From the NCBI RefSeq assembly GCF_032056465.1, contig NZ_DAMBCL010000009.1: 64,000 bases of DNA, one strand, 5' to 3'. Under the pieces are notes generated by a model. That model did not search any database. It saw only the letters and a program-made list of their open reading frames with translations, and was not told the origin of the DNA. This document shows positions 15,298 to 24,588 of this stretch, in pieces. Position numbers and translations under genes: made by a program. The number at the start of each line of letters is the position of its first letter. Within the stretch, counting starts at the first letter, position 1. The DNA comes from Mobilicoccus sp032056465. Lineage in GTDB: Bacteria > Actinomycetota > Actinomycetes > Actinomycetales > Dermatophilaceae.

Positions 15298-17586
15298 ATG
15301 GGCGGATCAGTGAGCGAAGGCGTCGTGACCGGCACCGACACGGGCGAGGGCAGGGATCGGGGGGACGAGCAGGCGGCCGACGTCCTCGCGCGCGAACTCG
15401 CGGTCGAGCAGGCGCACGTCGACCGTGTCCTCGCCGAACTGCGCAAGGCCGGCGAGCGCGCCGCGCTCGTCGAGGCCGAGGGCATGTCGCGGGGGCGCAC
15501 CGACCGCACCGGCGACATCCGCGACGAGGAGATGTCCGGGCTGTTCGCCCGTGACGCCCTCGTCTTCCGCGCCGGGCTGCGCCGCCACGACCTCGAACGT
15601 CAGCACGAGGGGCTCGTGTTCGGACGGCTCGACATGGAGGACGCCCACGGCCGCGAGGTGCGGTACGTCGGCCGTCTCGGCGTGCGTGACGACGAGTACG
15701 AACCCCTCGTCATCGACTGGCGCGCCCCGGCCGCCTCGCCGTTCTACCGGGCGACGCCCGTGGACCCCCAGAACGTCCTGCGCCGTCGCGTGCTGCGTTC
15801 GCGGGGAGACCGGGTCATCGGGGCCGAGGACGACCTCATGGTCGCCGACGCCCCCGACGACCTCGTCGTCCTCGGCGAGGGCGCCCTCATGGCGGCGCTC
15901 GGCCGCAGCCGAAGCGCGCACATGCGCGACATCGTCGCGACCATCCAGGCGCATCAGGACGAGGCGATCCGCGCCCCCGCCCGGGGCGTCACCCAGATCA
16001 CGGGGGGCCCCGGCACCGGCAAGACCGTCGTCGCCCTCCACCGCGCCGCCTACCTGCTCTACAGCGACCGTCGGCGGTTCGAGGGCGGCGGTGTGCTCGT
16101 CGTCGGCCCGTCCGCGGCGTACACCGCCTACATCGAACGGGTCCTGCCCTCCCTCGGCGAGGACTCCGTCTCGCTGCGCGCCCTCGGCGACGTCGTCGAG
16201 GCCTGCACGGCGCAGCGTCTCGACACCCCGGCCGCCGCGGCGCTCAAGGGCTCCCTCCGCATCCGGCGGGTGCTCGCGCGGGCCTCGCGCGACACGATCC
16301 CGGGGGCACCCGACGCGCTGCGGGCGATGGTGTCCGGGCGTCCCGTGCGCCTCGAAAGCCGCCGACTGGACCGCGTGCGGGCCCAGGTGCTGCGGCGCCA
16401 CCACCGCAACGCCTCTCAGGAGGCGATGACCCTCGCGCTCGCCGCCGACGCGTGGTCGCAGGTCAGGCGCCCCGAGGATCGGGACACCGACCGCGAGGAG
16501 TTCATCGCGACGTTCGTCGACCACCGCGACGTCGAGGCGTTCGTGCACGCGTGGTGGCCACCGGTGGACCCGCGTGAGGTGCTCCTCTGGCTCGCCGATG
16601 CCCGCCGCGCCCGCCGTTACGCCCGGGGGGTGTTCTCCCAGGACGAGGCCGACGTCCTCGCCGGATCGATGCGGGCGGCGCTCGACACCGGCACGTGGTC
16701 GGTCGCCGACGTGGCCCTCGTCGACGACCTCGACGCCCGGCTCGGCGAGGTCAAGCAGGCCCCCGCCGAGCGTGGGTTCTTCGAGATCGAGGAACTCGAC
16801 GAGCTCGAGGCCCAGCGTTCGCTGCGGATCGGCGTCCCCGAACGCGACGTGCCCGCGCACACCGCGCTCACGCCGACGCGGCGCGTCACGCACGGTGACG
16901 CCCGCGACCTGTTGCTCCGCGGCCACGTGGACCGGCCGAGCGAGTACGCCCACGTGCTCGTCGACGAGGCGCAGGACGTCTCGCCGATGCAGTGGCGCCT
17001 GCTCGCCCGGCGGGGTCGGTGGGCGAGCTGGACCGTCGTCGGCGACCTCGCGCAGGCCTCCTGGGAGGACCTCGCCGAGGCCGCGACCGCCCGCGACGAG
17101 GCCTTCGGCACCGCGCCCCGGCGCGAGTTCCACATGGACACGAACTACCGCAATGCCCGTGAGGTGTTCGCCTACGCCGAGCGGGTGATCTCCGAGCACG
17201 TTCCCGACGCCGACATCCCCCGGGCCGTGCGGGAGACCGGCGTCGAGCCCGTCGACGTCACCGTCCCGGGGGCGGAGCTCGCCGCCACCGTCCGGGCGCA
17301 TGTCGCCGACCTCGCCGAGGAGGTCGAGGGCAGCGTCGCGATCATCGCGCCCGCCCGTTGGGCCGAGCCGATGGCGCAGCTCGTCGCCGACGCCGAGGCC
17401 ATCGCCCCGGGGCTGGGCGACCGCCTCGTGCTCGTCGACCCGCTGTCGAGCAAGGGCCTCGAGTACGACGCGACCCTCGTCGTCGATCCCGACGCCATCG
17501 TCGCCGAGTCACCCGGCGGTGTGCGCGTGCTCTACGTCGTCCTCACCCGCGCCGCTCACCGCATGCACGTCCTCCGCCCCACCTGA
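15298..17586 (+). CDS. helD: HelD-family RNA polymerase recycling ATPase (UvrD-like helicase)
   Basis: A 762-residue superfamily 1 protein. The N-terminus is a long charged coiled-coil arm (about 20-80), followed by the HelD-specific segment YVGRLGVRDDEYEPLVIDWRA, Walker A GGPGTGKT at about 236-243, the DEAQD Walker B (LVDEAQDVSPMQW) at about 554, and SSKGLEYDATLVVDPD with a C-terminal VLYVVLTRAAHR motif near the end. HelD proteins push into RNA polymerase channels and release stalled polymerase, and actinobacterial HelR can displace rifampicin (known for the family). ATG 15298 has a weak ribosome-binding site; GTG 15310 is an alternative. It converges with lysS with only 26 bases between the stops, so no room exists for a classic terminator. 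Confidence 0.88.
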   Translation: MGGSVSEGVVTGTDTGEGRDRGDEQAADVLARELAVEQAHVDRVLAELRKAGERAALVEAEGMSRGRTDRTGDIRDEEMSGLFARDALVFRAGLRRHDLERQHEGLVFGRLDMEDAHGREVRYVGRLGVRDDEYEPLVIDWRAPAASPFYRATPVDPQNVLRRRVLRSRGDRVIGAEDDLMVADAPDDLVVLGEGALMAALGRSRSAHMRDIVATIQAHQDEAIRAPARGVTQITGGPGTGKTVVALHRAAYLLYSDRRRFEGGGVLVVGPSAAYTAYIERVLPSLGEDSVSLRALGDVVEACTAQRLDTPAAAALKGSLRIRRVLARASRDTIPGAPDALRAMVSGRPVRLESRRLDRVRAQVLRRHHRNASQEAMTLALAADAWSQVRRPEDRDTDREEFIATFVDHRDVEAFVHAWWPPVDPREVLLWLADARRARRYARGVFSQDEADVLAGSMRAALDTGTWSVADVALVDDLDARLGEVKQAPAERGFFEIEELDELEAQRSLRIGVPERDVPAHTALTPTRRVTHGDARDLLLRGHVDRPSEYAHVLVDEAQDVSPMQWRLLARRGRWASWTVVGDLAQASWEDLAEAATARDEAFGTAPRREFHMDTNYRNAREVFAYAERVISEHVPDADIPRAVRETGVEPVDVTVPGAELAATVRAHVADLAEEVEGSVAIIAPARWAEPMAQLVADAEAIAPGLGDRLVLVDPLSSKGLEYDATLVVDPDAIVAESPGGVRVLYVVLTRAAHRMHVLRPT

Positions 17587-17612
17587 CCCGGCCTCGGCCC
17601 ACGGCGGGACGG

Positions 17613-19469
17613 TCAGGGGGTGAGGAGGGCGCGGACGCGGTCGGGACCGAGGGAGAGCAGCAGCGTGGGGATGCGAGGGCCCGTGTCGGAGCCGACGAGC
17701 AGCCGGTAGAGCAGCGCGAACAGCTCCCGCTGGGCGGTCTTGACCTCCGGGGGCAGCTTCTTCTCGGCCACGTCGAACCCGCCCTGGATCTTGGGGATGC
17801 CGTAGACGAGGGTCGTGAGTCCGCCGAGGGACCAGTCGTCGGTGAGTCGTGCCGCGAGCAGTTCCACCGCCTCGCGCTGCGCCGGCTCCAAGGAGGCGAG
17901 CAGCTCGGTGTCCGGCTCGGTGCGCACCTGTGTGCGATCCTCCTGCGGCATCTGCGTGAGAACCCACGTCTGCGCACAGTCGAGGCGGGGACGCAGCTGG
18001 TCCAGGCTCGTGAGCTCGACGTCGTCACCCACCATGCCCTGGACGATCCGCAGCGTCTGCTCGGGGTCGCCGCCGGTGATGTCGACGACCGAGGCGAGCG
18101 CGCGATACGGCACCGGGACCGGTGTCGAGGGCAGCTCACCCGCGGCCGTGCCGACGGCGCGAGCGTGCATCGCGAGGTCGCCCGGCTGGGCGGCCGGCGT
18201 CGTGACCTTGCGGCCGAGGGCGTCCCACTCGTCGTAGAGCCGCTGGATGTCGGCGTCGAACGCGACGGAGAACGACTGGTTGGGACGTCGACGCGTGTAG
18301 AGCCACCGGAGCACGGCGGGCTCCATGATCCGCATCGCGTCGGCCGGGGTGGGCACGCCACCGCGGGAGGAGCTCATCTTGGCCATGCCGGCGATGCCGA
18401 CGAAGGCGTACATCGGGCCGATGGGCTGGTGGCCACCGAAGATCGGCCCGACGATCTGGCCCCCGACCTGGAAGGACGATCCCGGAGAACTGTGGTCCAC
18501 GCCCGAGGGCTCGAAGTCGACGCCCTCGTAGGCCCACCGCATGGGCCAGTCGACCTTCCACACGAGCTTGCCGTGGAAGTCGCGGTCGAGGTGCATCGAC
18601 TCGGTGACCTCCTCACCGTCGGGGCCCACGGCCACGTAGGTGAGTTCGGTCGTGTCGTCGTCGTAGGCGAGGACCCGGGTGGCGTCCGTACCGAAGGCCT
18701 TGCTGTACGGCTTGAACGGGAAGTACCCGGAGGCGCCGCCGCCGTCCTCCTCGCTCGCCGCGCCGCTCCCCTCGGCGGCGGCCTGCATGGCCTCGGTGTC
18801 GTCGGAGCCCTCGGCCCCCTCGGCCGCCGCCTCCGCCACCGCCGCATCGACGACGGCACCGGGCGCACCCGGCTCGGCGCTCTTCGTGCGGTACTGCCCG
18901 AGCACCGCGTCGATCTCGTGACGCGAGCGCATGGCGTGGAGCACCTGATCGCGGTAGGCGCCGGAGGTGTACTGCTCGGTCTGGCTGATGCCGCGGTACT
19001 CCACCCCCATGCGTGCGAGGGACTCCGCCATCGCGGCCTTGAAGTGCTCGGCCCAGTTGGGGTGGGCGGAGCCGCGGGGCGCCGGGACGCTCGTGAGCGG
19101 CTTGCCGATGTGGGCGCTCCACGACTCGTCGACACCCTCGACCCCGAACGGCACCTTGCGGAACCGGTCGTAGTCGTCCCAACTGATGACGTGCTCGACC
19201 GGGATGCCGCGGCGGGCGATCTCGTCGGCGACGAGGTGCGGGGTCATGACCTCGCGGAGGTTGCCGAGGTGGATCGGGCCCGACGGAGACAGCCCGGACG
19301 CGCACACGATCGTGCGCTGCGGGTCGCGACCGTGGGCCGTGGCGACGACCTCGTCGGCCATGCGCGCGACCCAGTCCACCTCGGGCTGCGACGCGCCCTT
19401 CCCACGCCCCCGGCGGGATCGCCGCGCCTCGGGCGGGGTGGGGTCGGCCGGTCCGGTGGTGTCGTTCAT
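17613..19469 (-). CDS. lysS: Class I lysyl-tRNA synthetase
   Basis: A 618-residue synthetase of the archaeal-type class I family, not the usual bacterial class II. Class I motifs are seen: SGPIHLGNLRE (HIGH equivalent) near residue 62, and KMSSSRG (KMSKS) near 365. The C-terminal helical anticodon-binding part ends LLSLGPDRVRALL. Between about residues 205 and 258 there is an insertion rich in Ala, Glu and Asp that is not expected in the family and explains the extra length. The gene starts 34 bases after the purA stop on the same strand, so purA-lysS are likely co-transcribed. Whether the genome also has a class II enzyme cannot be seen here. Confidence 0.93.
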   Translation of the reverse strand: MNDTTGPADPTPPEARRSRRGRGKGASQPEVDWVARMADEVVATAHGRDPQRTIVCASGLSPSGPIHLGNLREVMTPHLVADEIARRGIPVEHVISWDDYDRFRKVPFGVEGVDESWSAHIGKPLTSVPAPRGSAHPNWAEHFKAAMAESLARMGVEYRGISQTEQYTSGAYRDQVLHAMRSRHEIDAVLGQYRTKSAEPGAPGAVVDAAVAEAAAEGAEGSDDTEAMQAAAEGSGAASEEDGGGASGYFPFKPYSKAFGTDATRVLAYDDDTTELTYVAVGPDGEEVTESMHLDRDFHGKLVWKVDWPMRWAYEGVDFEPSGVDHSSPGSSFQVGGQIVGPIFGGHQPIGPMYAFVGIAGMAKMSSSRGGVPTPADAMRIMEPAVLRWLYTRRRPNQSFSVAFDADIQRLYDEWDALGRKVTTPAAQPGDLAMHARAVGTAAGELPSTPVPVPYRALASVVDITGGDPEQTLRIVQGMVGDDVELTSLDQLRPRLDCAQTWVLTQMPQEDRTQVRTEPDTELLASLEPAQREAVELLAARLTDDWSLGGLTTLVYGIPKIQGGFDVAEKKLPPEVKTAQRELFALLYRLLVGSDTGPRIPTLLLSLGPDRVRALLTP

Positions 19470-19503
19470 CGAGGTCCTCAGGGGGGTTCGGGCGTGCGGT
19501 CGC

Positions 19504-20793
19504 TCAGTCGGACAGGAGGCTGTGGCGCTGGATGATCTCGTCGCGGCCGGGGCCGACGCCGATGGCCGAGATGCGGGCCCCGATGCGCTGCTCGACGAAC
19601 TCGATGTAGGCGCGGGCGTTCTCGGGCAGTTCCTCGAACGTGCGGCACCCGGAGATGTCGGTCTTCCAGCCCGGCAGCACCTCGTAGATCGGGGTGGCGT
19701 GGTGGAAGTCGCTCTGGCTCACCGGCATCTCGTCGTGGCGGACGCCGTTGATGTCGTAGGCGACGCACACGGGGATCTCGTCGAACGTGTCGAGGTTGTC
19801 GAGCTTGGTGACGACGAAGTCGGTGACGCCGTTGATGCGCTGGGCGTACCGCCCGATGACGACGTCGAGCCACCCGATGCGGCGCGGACGCCCCGTCGTC
19901 GTGCCGAACTCGCCGCCGATGACGCGGAGGCGGTCGCCGACCTCGTCGTGCAGTTCGGTGGGGAACGGCCCCTCGCCGACCCGCGTCGTGAACGCCTTGA
20001 GCACGGCGATGACCCGGTCGACCCGCGTGGGCGGCAGGCCCGCGCCCGTGCAGGCCCCCCCGGAGGTGGCGTTGGAGCTCGTGACGTAGGGGTAGGTGCC
20101 GTGGTCGACGTCGAGCAGAGTGGCCTGGCCGGCCTCGCACAGCACCGTCTTGCCCTCGTCGAGGGCGCGGCTGATCTCGAGGGAGGTGTCGGTGACCATC
20201 GGCGCGAGACGGTCGGCGTAGGAGAGCAGCTCGCTCACGACCTCGTCGACGTCGATCGCGCGACGGTTGTAGATCTTGGCGAGCACCTGGTTCTTGAACT
20301 CGAGCGCGGCCTCGACCTTCTGGCGCAGGATGGATTCGTCGTAGAGGTCCTGGACGCGGATGCCGACGCGGCTCATCTTGTCGGCGTAGGTGGGCCCGAT
20401 GCCGCGACCCGTGGTGCCGATCTTGCGGTTGCCGAGGAAGCGCTCGTTGACCCGGTCGAGCACGGTGTTGTAGCTCGGGATGACGTGCGCGTTGGCGCTC
20501 ACCTGCAACAGCGTGCAGTCGACACCGCGAGCGGTGAGGTCGTCGAGCTCCTGGAACAGCACCGAGAGGTCGATGACGACCCCGTTGCCGATGATCGGCG
20601 TGACCCCCGGGGTGAGGATGCCGCTCGGCAGGAGGTGCAGCGCGTACTTCTCCTGACCCACGACCACGGTGTGCCCGGCGTTGTTCCCGCCGTTGAACTT
20701 CACGACGTAGTCGATACGGTCGCCGAGGAGGTCGGTCGCCTTGCCCTTGCCCTCGTCACCCCACTGGGCTCCGACCAGCACGATCGCCGGCAT
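19504..20793 (-). CDS. purA: Adenylosuccinate synthetase
   Basis: A 429-residue PurA that uses GTP and aspartate to convert IMP to adenylosuccinate. It begins MPAIVLVGAQWGDEGKGK, the hallmark N-terminal loop; FNGGNNAGHTV with the catalytic His and the GRGIGPTYADK segment follow, and VCVAYDINGVR lies in the C-terminal part. ATG 20793 is chosen because a GAGGG site precedes it and the family starts here; upstream in-frame codons to 20862 encode an unrelated basic stretch. It heads the likely purA-lysS unit. Confidence 0.95.
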   Translation of the reverse strand: MPAIVLVGAQWGDEGKGKATDLLGDRIDYVVKFNGGNNAGHTVVVGQEKYALHLLPSGILTPGVTPIIGNGVVIDLSVLFQELDDLTARGVDCTLLQVSANAHVIPSYNTVLDRVNERFLGNRKIGTTGRGIGPTYADKMSRVGIRVQDLYDESILRQKVEAALEFKNQVLAKIYNRRAIDVDEVVSELLSYADRLAPMVTDTSLEISRALDEGKTVLCEAGQATLLDVDHGTYPYVTSSNATSGGACTGAGLPPTRVDRVIAVLKAFTTRVGEGPFPTELHDEVGDRLRVIGGEFGTTTGRPRRIGWLDVVIGRYAQRINGVTDFVVTKLDNLDTFDEIPVCVAYDINGVRHDEMPVSQSDFHHATPIYEVLPGWKTDISGCRTFEELPENARAYIEFVEQRIGARISAIGVGPGRDEIIQRHSLLSD

Positions 20794-21089
20794 CGTCGCC
20801 ACCCTCTTCCGGATCTCACGGTGTTCTTTCGTGCGCGGTCGCCCGAGGCGCCCGCGCGGCACCCGATCCTCCGCCGGACGCCTCGCCGAGCCTACCGCCT
20901 CACGGCGACGGCCCTTCGAGGCGAGGACGCGACGCGGGGTGGCTCCGGGCGACGACGCCGTTCGCCGGGCATCATGGGCTTCGCGTCGATTTCGTTCAAG
21001 TGCGTCGGGATCCGGTCGATCGGAGACGGGAGGACCTGGCGCCAGCGCCGATCCACCGTGCCCGACCCCTCACACCCGGAGGAGCACCG
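20794..21089. other. Divergent region purA / lipoprotein
   Basis: About 300 bases between divergent starts. It must contain two promoters, but I see no clear hexamer pair or operator. GGAGG lies just before the lipoprotein start. Confidence 0.4.
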
Positions 21090-21659
21090 ATGACCGCTCG
21101 CCTCGCCCTGCCCGCCACCGCCACCGCCTTCCTGGCCTGCGTCGCCCTCGCGGGCTGCGGGAACGCGCAGGCGGGAACCTCCAGCGCCACGGCGACGTCG
21201 CCGACGGTGACGGCCGTCGCCACCACCACCCCGCCGTCCCCCGAGGCGACGACGTCGACGTCGGACGAGGTCACCACGTCCCCGGACGTGTCGAGGACCA
21301 GCGAGCCCGAGACCACCGTGCTCACCCACAGCGCCACCCCGACCGCCACCCCCACGCGCTCGGCCTCGACCCCGGCGAAGAAGGCTGGCACGGTCAAGCA
21401 GCGCAGCATCGAGGACTACGGCGACGCGGCGATCGAGGCGTGGGCCGCCGGTGATCGCGCGACCCTCGCGAAGTACGTCTCGCCGAAGGCCCGGGCGGCG
21501 ACCTCGTCGACGCTCGCGACCGAGCTCCTGCGCGTGGCCTGCGACGGAGACATGTGCAGCTACGCGAACGAGGACGGCGAGCGGGTCACGTTCACCTTCG
21601 ACCGCGCCGCCGTCAAGGCCGGGCGCACGGGCGGCATCATCGGCATCAAGGTGGACTGA
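21090..21659 (+). CDS. Putative secreted lipoprotein
   Basis: 189 residues with a lipoprotein signal: hydrophobic segment then VALAGC, with Cys23 as the lipidation site. Residues 24-100 form a Thr/Ser/Pro-rich linker typical of a cell-wall-spanning spacer. The C-terminal 90 residues form a small domain (DYGDAAIEAWAAGDRATLA, later RVTFTFDRAAV) that resembles the NTF2-like fold of small actinobacterial lipoproteins; this is a weak inference. GGAGGAGC precedes ATG 21090. It ends at the perfect hairpin that also faces the DUF3151 gene. Confidence 0.75.
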   Translation: MTARLALPATATAFLACVALAGCGNAQAGTSSATATSPTVTAVATTTPPSPEATTSTSDEVTTSPDVSRTSEPETTVLTHSATPTATPTRSASTPAKKAGTVKQRSIEDYGDAAIEAWAAGDRATLAKYVSPKARAATSSTLATELLRVACDGDMCSYANEDGERVTFTFDRAAVKAGRTGGIIGIKVD

Positions 21660-21702
21660 TCTCACCCCCGGCGCGAACGCCGGTGGGAACACAGGCAGAG
21701 AA

Positions 21703-21738
21703 GCAGCCGGGTGGTCGCGATGGCGACCACCCGGCTGC
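21703..21738. terminator. Perfect 16-bp hairpin, bidirectional terminator
   Basis: GCAGCCGGGTGGTCGC pairs perfectly with GCGACCACCCGGCTGC around the four-base loop GATG. It sits between convergent genes (lipoprotein and DUF3151). No T tract. Confidence 0.85.
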
Positions 21739-21804
21739 GTCGTCGTCTGCGCCGTCGACCAGGGCCCCCGAGCCCCTCCCCGGGGCCTCGGGGAGCGGGG
21801 GCCG

Positions 21805-22212
21805 TCAGAGACCGAGCGCGTCGGCGGCCTCCGGGCTCGAATCACGGAGGAACTGCGCGCAGCGGGCACGTTCGTCCTCCTCACCGATGGCTCCGGCGGC
21901 GCGGGAGAGTGCGGCGACGCTGCGGAGGAATCCGCGGTTGGGCTCGTGCCGAAACGGCACCGGCCCCGCCCCCTTCCACCCCGCGCGGCGAAGCTGGTCG
22001 AGGCTGCGGTGGTACCCCGTGCGGGCATAGGCGTAGGCCTCGACGGTGAAGCCCGCCGCGAGGGCCGCCTCGGCGAGGGTCGCCCACGCGAGCGCGGACT
22101 GCGGGAACCGTCCCGCCGTGATCGCCGGGTCCGCGCCCGAGAGCAGCTCGGCCGCGGCCGGATCGACCTCGAGCAGGGTCTCCGGCGGCTCGAGCAGGTT
22201 CTGGTGACTCAT
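21805..22212 (-). CDS. DUF3151 family protein
   Basis: A 135-residue soluble helical protein: NLLEPPETLLEVDPAAAELL at the start, AYARTGYHRSLDQLRRAGWKG in the middle, and EDERARCAQFL near the end, all typical of DUF3151. The family is found near fba and purA in actinobacteria, as it is here. Its function is not known. The internal helices resemble TPR-like packing, but I cannot assign a partner. An AGGGAGAAGAATG context precedes the start at 22212. Confidence 0.85.
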   Translation of the reverse strand: MSHQNLLEPPETLLEVDPAAAELLSGADPAITAGRFPQSALAWATLAEAALAAGFTVEAYAYARTGYHRSLDQLRRAGWKGAGPVPFRHEPNRGFLRSVAALSRAAGAIGEEDERARCAQFLRDSSPEAADALGL

Positions 22213-22356
22213 TCTTCTCCCTCTCCTCGTCGTCCCTCCATGGTCACCGACTCCGTCCTCCGAAGACCACCCACCCCTCCCAGCGCGCCCTGCGCCGCGA
22301 CACGACGCGGGTGTCGGCGGACGCCGGTCCCCAGGACGCCAGGACGCCGCTCACCA

Positions 22357-22386
22357 TTGACACGTGACTTTTTGGTCACCTATTGT
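22357..22386 (+). promoter_or_regulatory. Promoter and dyad operator of the arsR-SRPBCC operon
   Basis: TTGACA (22357-22362) and TATTGT (22381-22386) are 18 bases apart. The spacer contains GTGACTTTTTGGTCAC (22364-22379), a 5-bp dyad likely bound by the ArsR product. The -10 ends six bases before the ATG, so the mRNA probably starts at or next to the start codon. Confidence 0.75.
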
Positions 22387-22392
22387 CGCGGC

Positions 22393-22722
22393 ATGGACGA
22401 CGACCTGGTGTTCAAGGCGTTGGCCGACCGGACGCGGCGGCTGCTCCTCGACGCCCTCTTCGAGCAGGACGGGCGGAGCCAGAGCGACCTGGAGGCCGTC
22501 GTCGCGACGCACACCGACATGACGCGCTACGGCGTGGCCAAGCACCTGCGGCTCCTCGAGGACGCGGGGCTGATCGTCACTCGCCGACAGGGACGCACGA
22601 AGCTCCACCACCTCAACGCGGTCCCCATCCGGTTGATCCACGACCGCTGGATCGACAAGTACACCCGGCACCACGTCACGGCCCTCACCGAACTGAAACG
22701 TGCACTGGAGGATTCACCATGA
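22393..22722 (+). CDS. ArsR-family winged-helix regulator
   Basis: A 109-residue repressor of the small ArsR/SmtB type: ALADRTRRLLLDALFEQDG at the start, AVVATHTDMTRYGVAKHLRLLEDAGL as the recognition helix region, and a wing with TRRQGRTKLHHL. No metal-binding Cys motif is present, so a non-metal ligand or simple autoregulation is likely. It shares the ATGA overlap with the SRPBCC gene downstream, the common ArsR-AHSA1 arrangement in which the regulator controls both genes. The message appears leaderless (see promoter at 22357). Confidence 0.88.
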   Translation: MDDDLVFKALADRTRRLLLDALFEQDGRSQSDLEAVVATHTDMTRYGVAKHLRLLEDAGLIVTRRQGRTKLHHLNAVPIRLIHDRWIDKYTRHHVTALTELKRALEDSP

Positions 22723-23246
22723 GCAACGAGACCACGCCGCAGACGATGCACGACGGCACCGAACGTCAGGCGCCGGAGATCCAGGTCTTCCGCATCTACA
22801 TCGAGGCCCCCGCGCAGCGCGTGTGGGACGCCATCACGACGGGCGAGTTCAGCACGAAGTACGGCTACGGAGGCATCGTCGAGTACGACCTCCGCGAGGG
22901 CGGCGACTACGTCAGCCACACCACCGAGGAGATGAAGAGGATGGGCATGGGTGACGTCGCCGTCACCGGTCGTGTCCTCGAGTCCGATCCGCCCTCCCGT
23001 CTCGTCCAGACCTGGGTCGCGGCCTGGCACCAGCAGGAGACGACCCTCACCTGGGAACTCGTCGAGCACGAGGGACCCCTCACCGCGCTGACCCTCACCC
23101 ACGACTGCACGGGCGCCCAGAACACCGCCCGCGACGTCGAAGGCACCGGGGACGCGCGTCAGGGAGGAGGCGGGTGGCCCTGGATCCTCGCAGGCATGAA
23201 GACCTACCTCGAGACCGGGCACGCGATGCCCGGGTCCGGCATCTGA
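22719..23246 (+). CDS. SRPBCC / AHSA1-like domain protein
   Basis: A 175-residue helix-grip protein of the SRPBCC superfamily. IEAPAQRVWDAITTGEF and the GGIVEYDLREGGDY strand match the AHSA1-like branch, and GGGWPWILAGMKTYLETG is the long C-terminal helix. These proteins bind hydrophobic small molecules, and many are partnered with ArsR regulators, as here. The ligand is unknown. GAGGATTCACC precedes ATG 22719, and its start overlaps the ArsR stop, so both proteins are made together. Confidence 0.85.
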   Translation: MSNETTPQTMHDGTERQAPEIQVFRIYIEAPAQRVWDAITTGEFSTKYGYGGIVEYDLREGGDYVSHTTEEMKRMGMGDVAVTGRVLESDPPSRLVQTWVAAWHQQETTLTWELVEHEGPLTALTLTHDCTGAQNTARDVEGTGDARQGGGGWPWILAGMKTYLETGHAMPGSGI

Positions 23247-23309
23247 CCCCGACGCCGCCTCACGACGGAACGGACCCGACCTCCCGCGAGGCACCCGGGC
23301 ACACCCATG

Positions 23310-23347
23310 CCAGGGCCCCCGTCACCGATCGGTGACGGGGGCCCTGG
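23310..23347. terminator. Perfect 17-bp hairpin, bidirectional terminator
   Basis: CCAGGGCCCCCGTCACC pairs perfectly with GGTGACGGGGGCCCTGG around loop GATC. It lies between the convergent SRPBCC and fba genes. No T tract. Confidence 0.88.
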
Positions 23348-23400
23348 TCGGCGCGGGCGGTCGGTGACCGCCGCGACTCACGTGCGCGGAACGCGACGGC

Positions 23401-24429
23401 TCACTTGTGCGTGCCGGCGCTGCGGAGGTCTTCGCACGCCTCGACCACGCGGGCAGCCATGCCGGCCTCGGCGGCCTTGCCCCACGCGCGGGGGTCGTAC
23501 TGCTTCTTGTTGCCGACCTCGCCGTCGATCTTGAGCACACCGTCGTAGTTGCGGAGCATGTGATCGGCGACCGGGCGGGTGAAGGCGTACTGGGTGTCGG
23601 TGTCGACGTTCATCTTGACGACGCCGTAGTCGACCGCGTCGGAGATCTCCTGCGGCAGGGAGCCGGAGCCACCGTGGAACACGAGGTCGAGCGGCTTGTC
23701 GCCGGCCTTGTCGCCGTACTTGGCGACGATCGCGTCCTGGCACTGCTTGAGGATCTCCGGGCGCAGCTTGACGTTGCCCGGCTTGTACACGCCGTGCACG
23801 TTGCCGAAGGTCAGCGCGGCCATGTAGCGGCCGTTCTCGCCGAGGCCGAGCGCCTCCACGGTGGCGATGGCGTCCTCGGGCGTCGTGTAGAGCTGCTCGT
23901 TGATCTCGTTGGCGACGCCGTCCTCCTCGCCACCGACGACGCCGATCTCGACCTCGAGGATGATGTCGGCGGCCTTCGCGAGCGCGAGGAGCTCCTGGGC
24001 GATCTTGAGGTTCTCGTCGAGCGGCACCGCGGAGCCGTCCCACATGTGCGACTGGAAGATCGGCAGACCCGTCTTCTTGACCTGCTCGGCGGAGGCCTGC
24101 AGCAGCGGGCGCACGAACCCGTCGAGCTTGTCCTTGGGGCAGTGGTCGGTGTGGAGCGCGATGTTGACGTCGTAGTTCTTCGCGACCTCCTGCGCGTAGG
24201 CGGCGAGCGCCAACGCACCGGTGACCATGTTCTTGATCGAGGGACCGGAGAGGTACTCCGACCCACCCGTGGAGACCTGGACGATGCCGTCGCTGCCGGC
24301 GTCGGCGAAGCCCTTGATCGCGGCGTTGAGCGTCTGGCTGGAGGACACGTTGATCGCCGGGTAGGCGAAGGATCCCGCCTTCGCCCGGTCCAGCATGTCG
24401 GCGTAGACCTCGGGAGTTGCGATGGGCAC
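23401..24429 (-). CDS. fba: Class II fructose-bisphosphate aldolase
   Basis: A 342-residue zinc-dependent aldolase for glycolysis and gluconeogenesis. Zn-ligand and active-site motifs are present: ALHTDHCPKDK (catalytic Asp and His ligand), LTFGNVHGVYKPGNV, and VFHGGSGS. Length matches the long class IIA enzymes. The start is GTG 24429 with AAGGAG upstream (PIATPEVYADML follows); the longer frame to 24492 is not family-like. It is monocistronic between a terminator hairpin and the divergent adhP locus. Confidence 0.95.
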   Translation of the reverse strand: MPIATPEVYADMLDRAKAGSFAYPAINVSSSQTLNAAIKGFADAGSDGIVQVSTGGSEYLSGPSIKNMVTGALALAAYAQEVAKNYDVNIALHTDHCPKDKLDGFVRPLLQASAEQVKKTGLPIFQSHMWDGSAVPLDENLKIAQELLALAKAADIILEVEIGVVGGEEDGVANEINEQLYTTPEDAIATVEALGLGENGRYMAALTFGNVHGVYKPGNVKLRPEILKQCQDAIVAKYGDKAGDKPLDLVFHGGSGSLPQEISDAVDYGVVKMNVDTDTQYAFTRPVADHMLRNYDGVLKIDGEVGNKKQYDPRAWGKAAEAGMAARVVEACEDLRSAGTHK

Positions 24430-24588
24430 GGTTGCTCCTTGCTGTTCGTCGGCTCGTCCGCGCCCGATGCGCGGAGCAGGGCTGCTCTCCATCCTAGGTG
24501 GCCGGGCTCACGCCCGGGCCGGGAGACCGGGCGCCGATCACCAGCGCCGTCCGCAGCGGGTGAACACGTCCGGATCACCCGGGCACTA

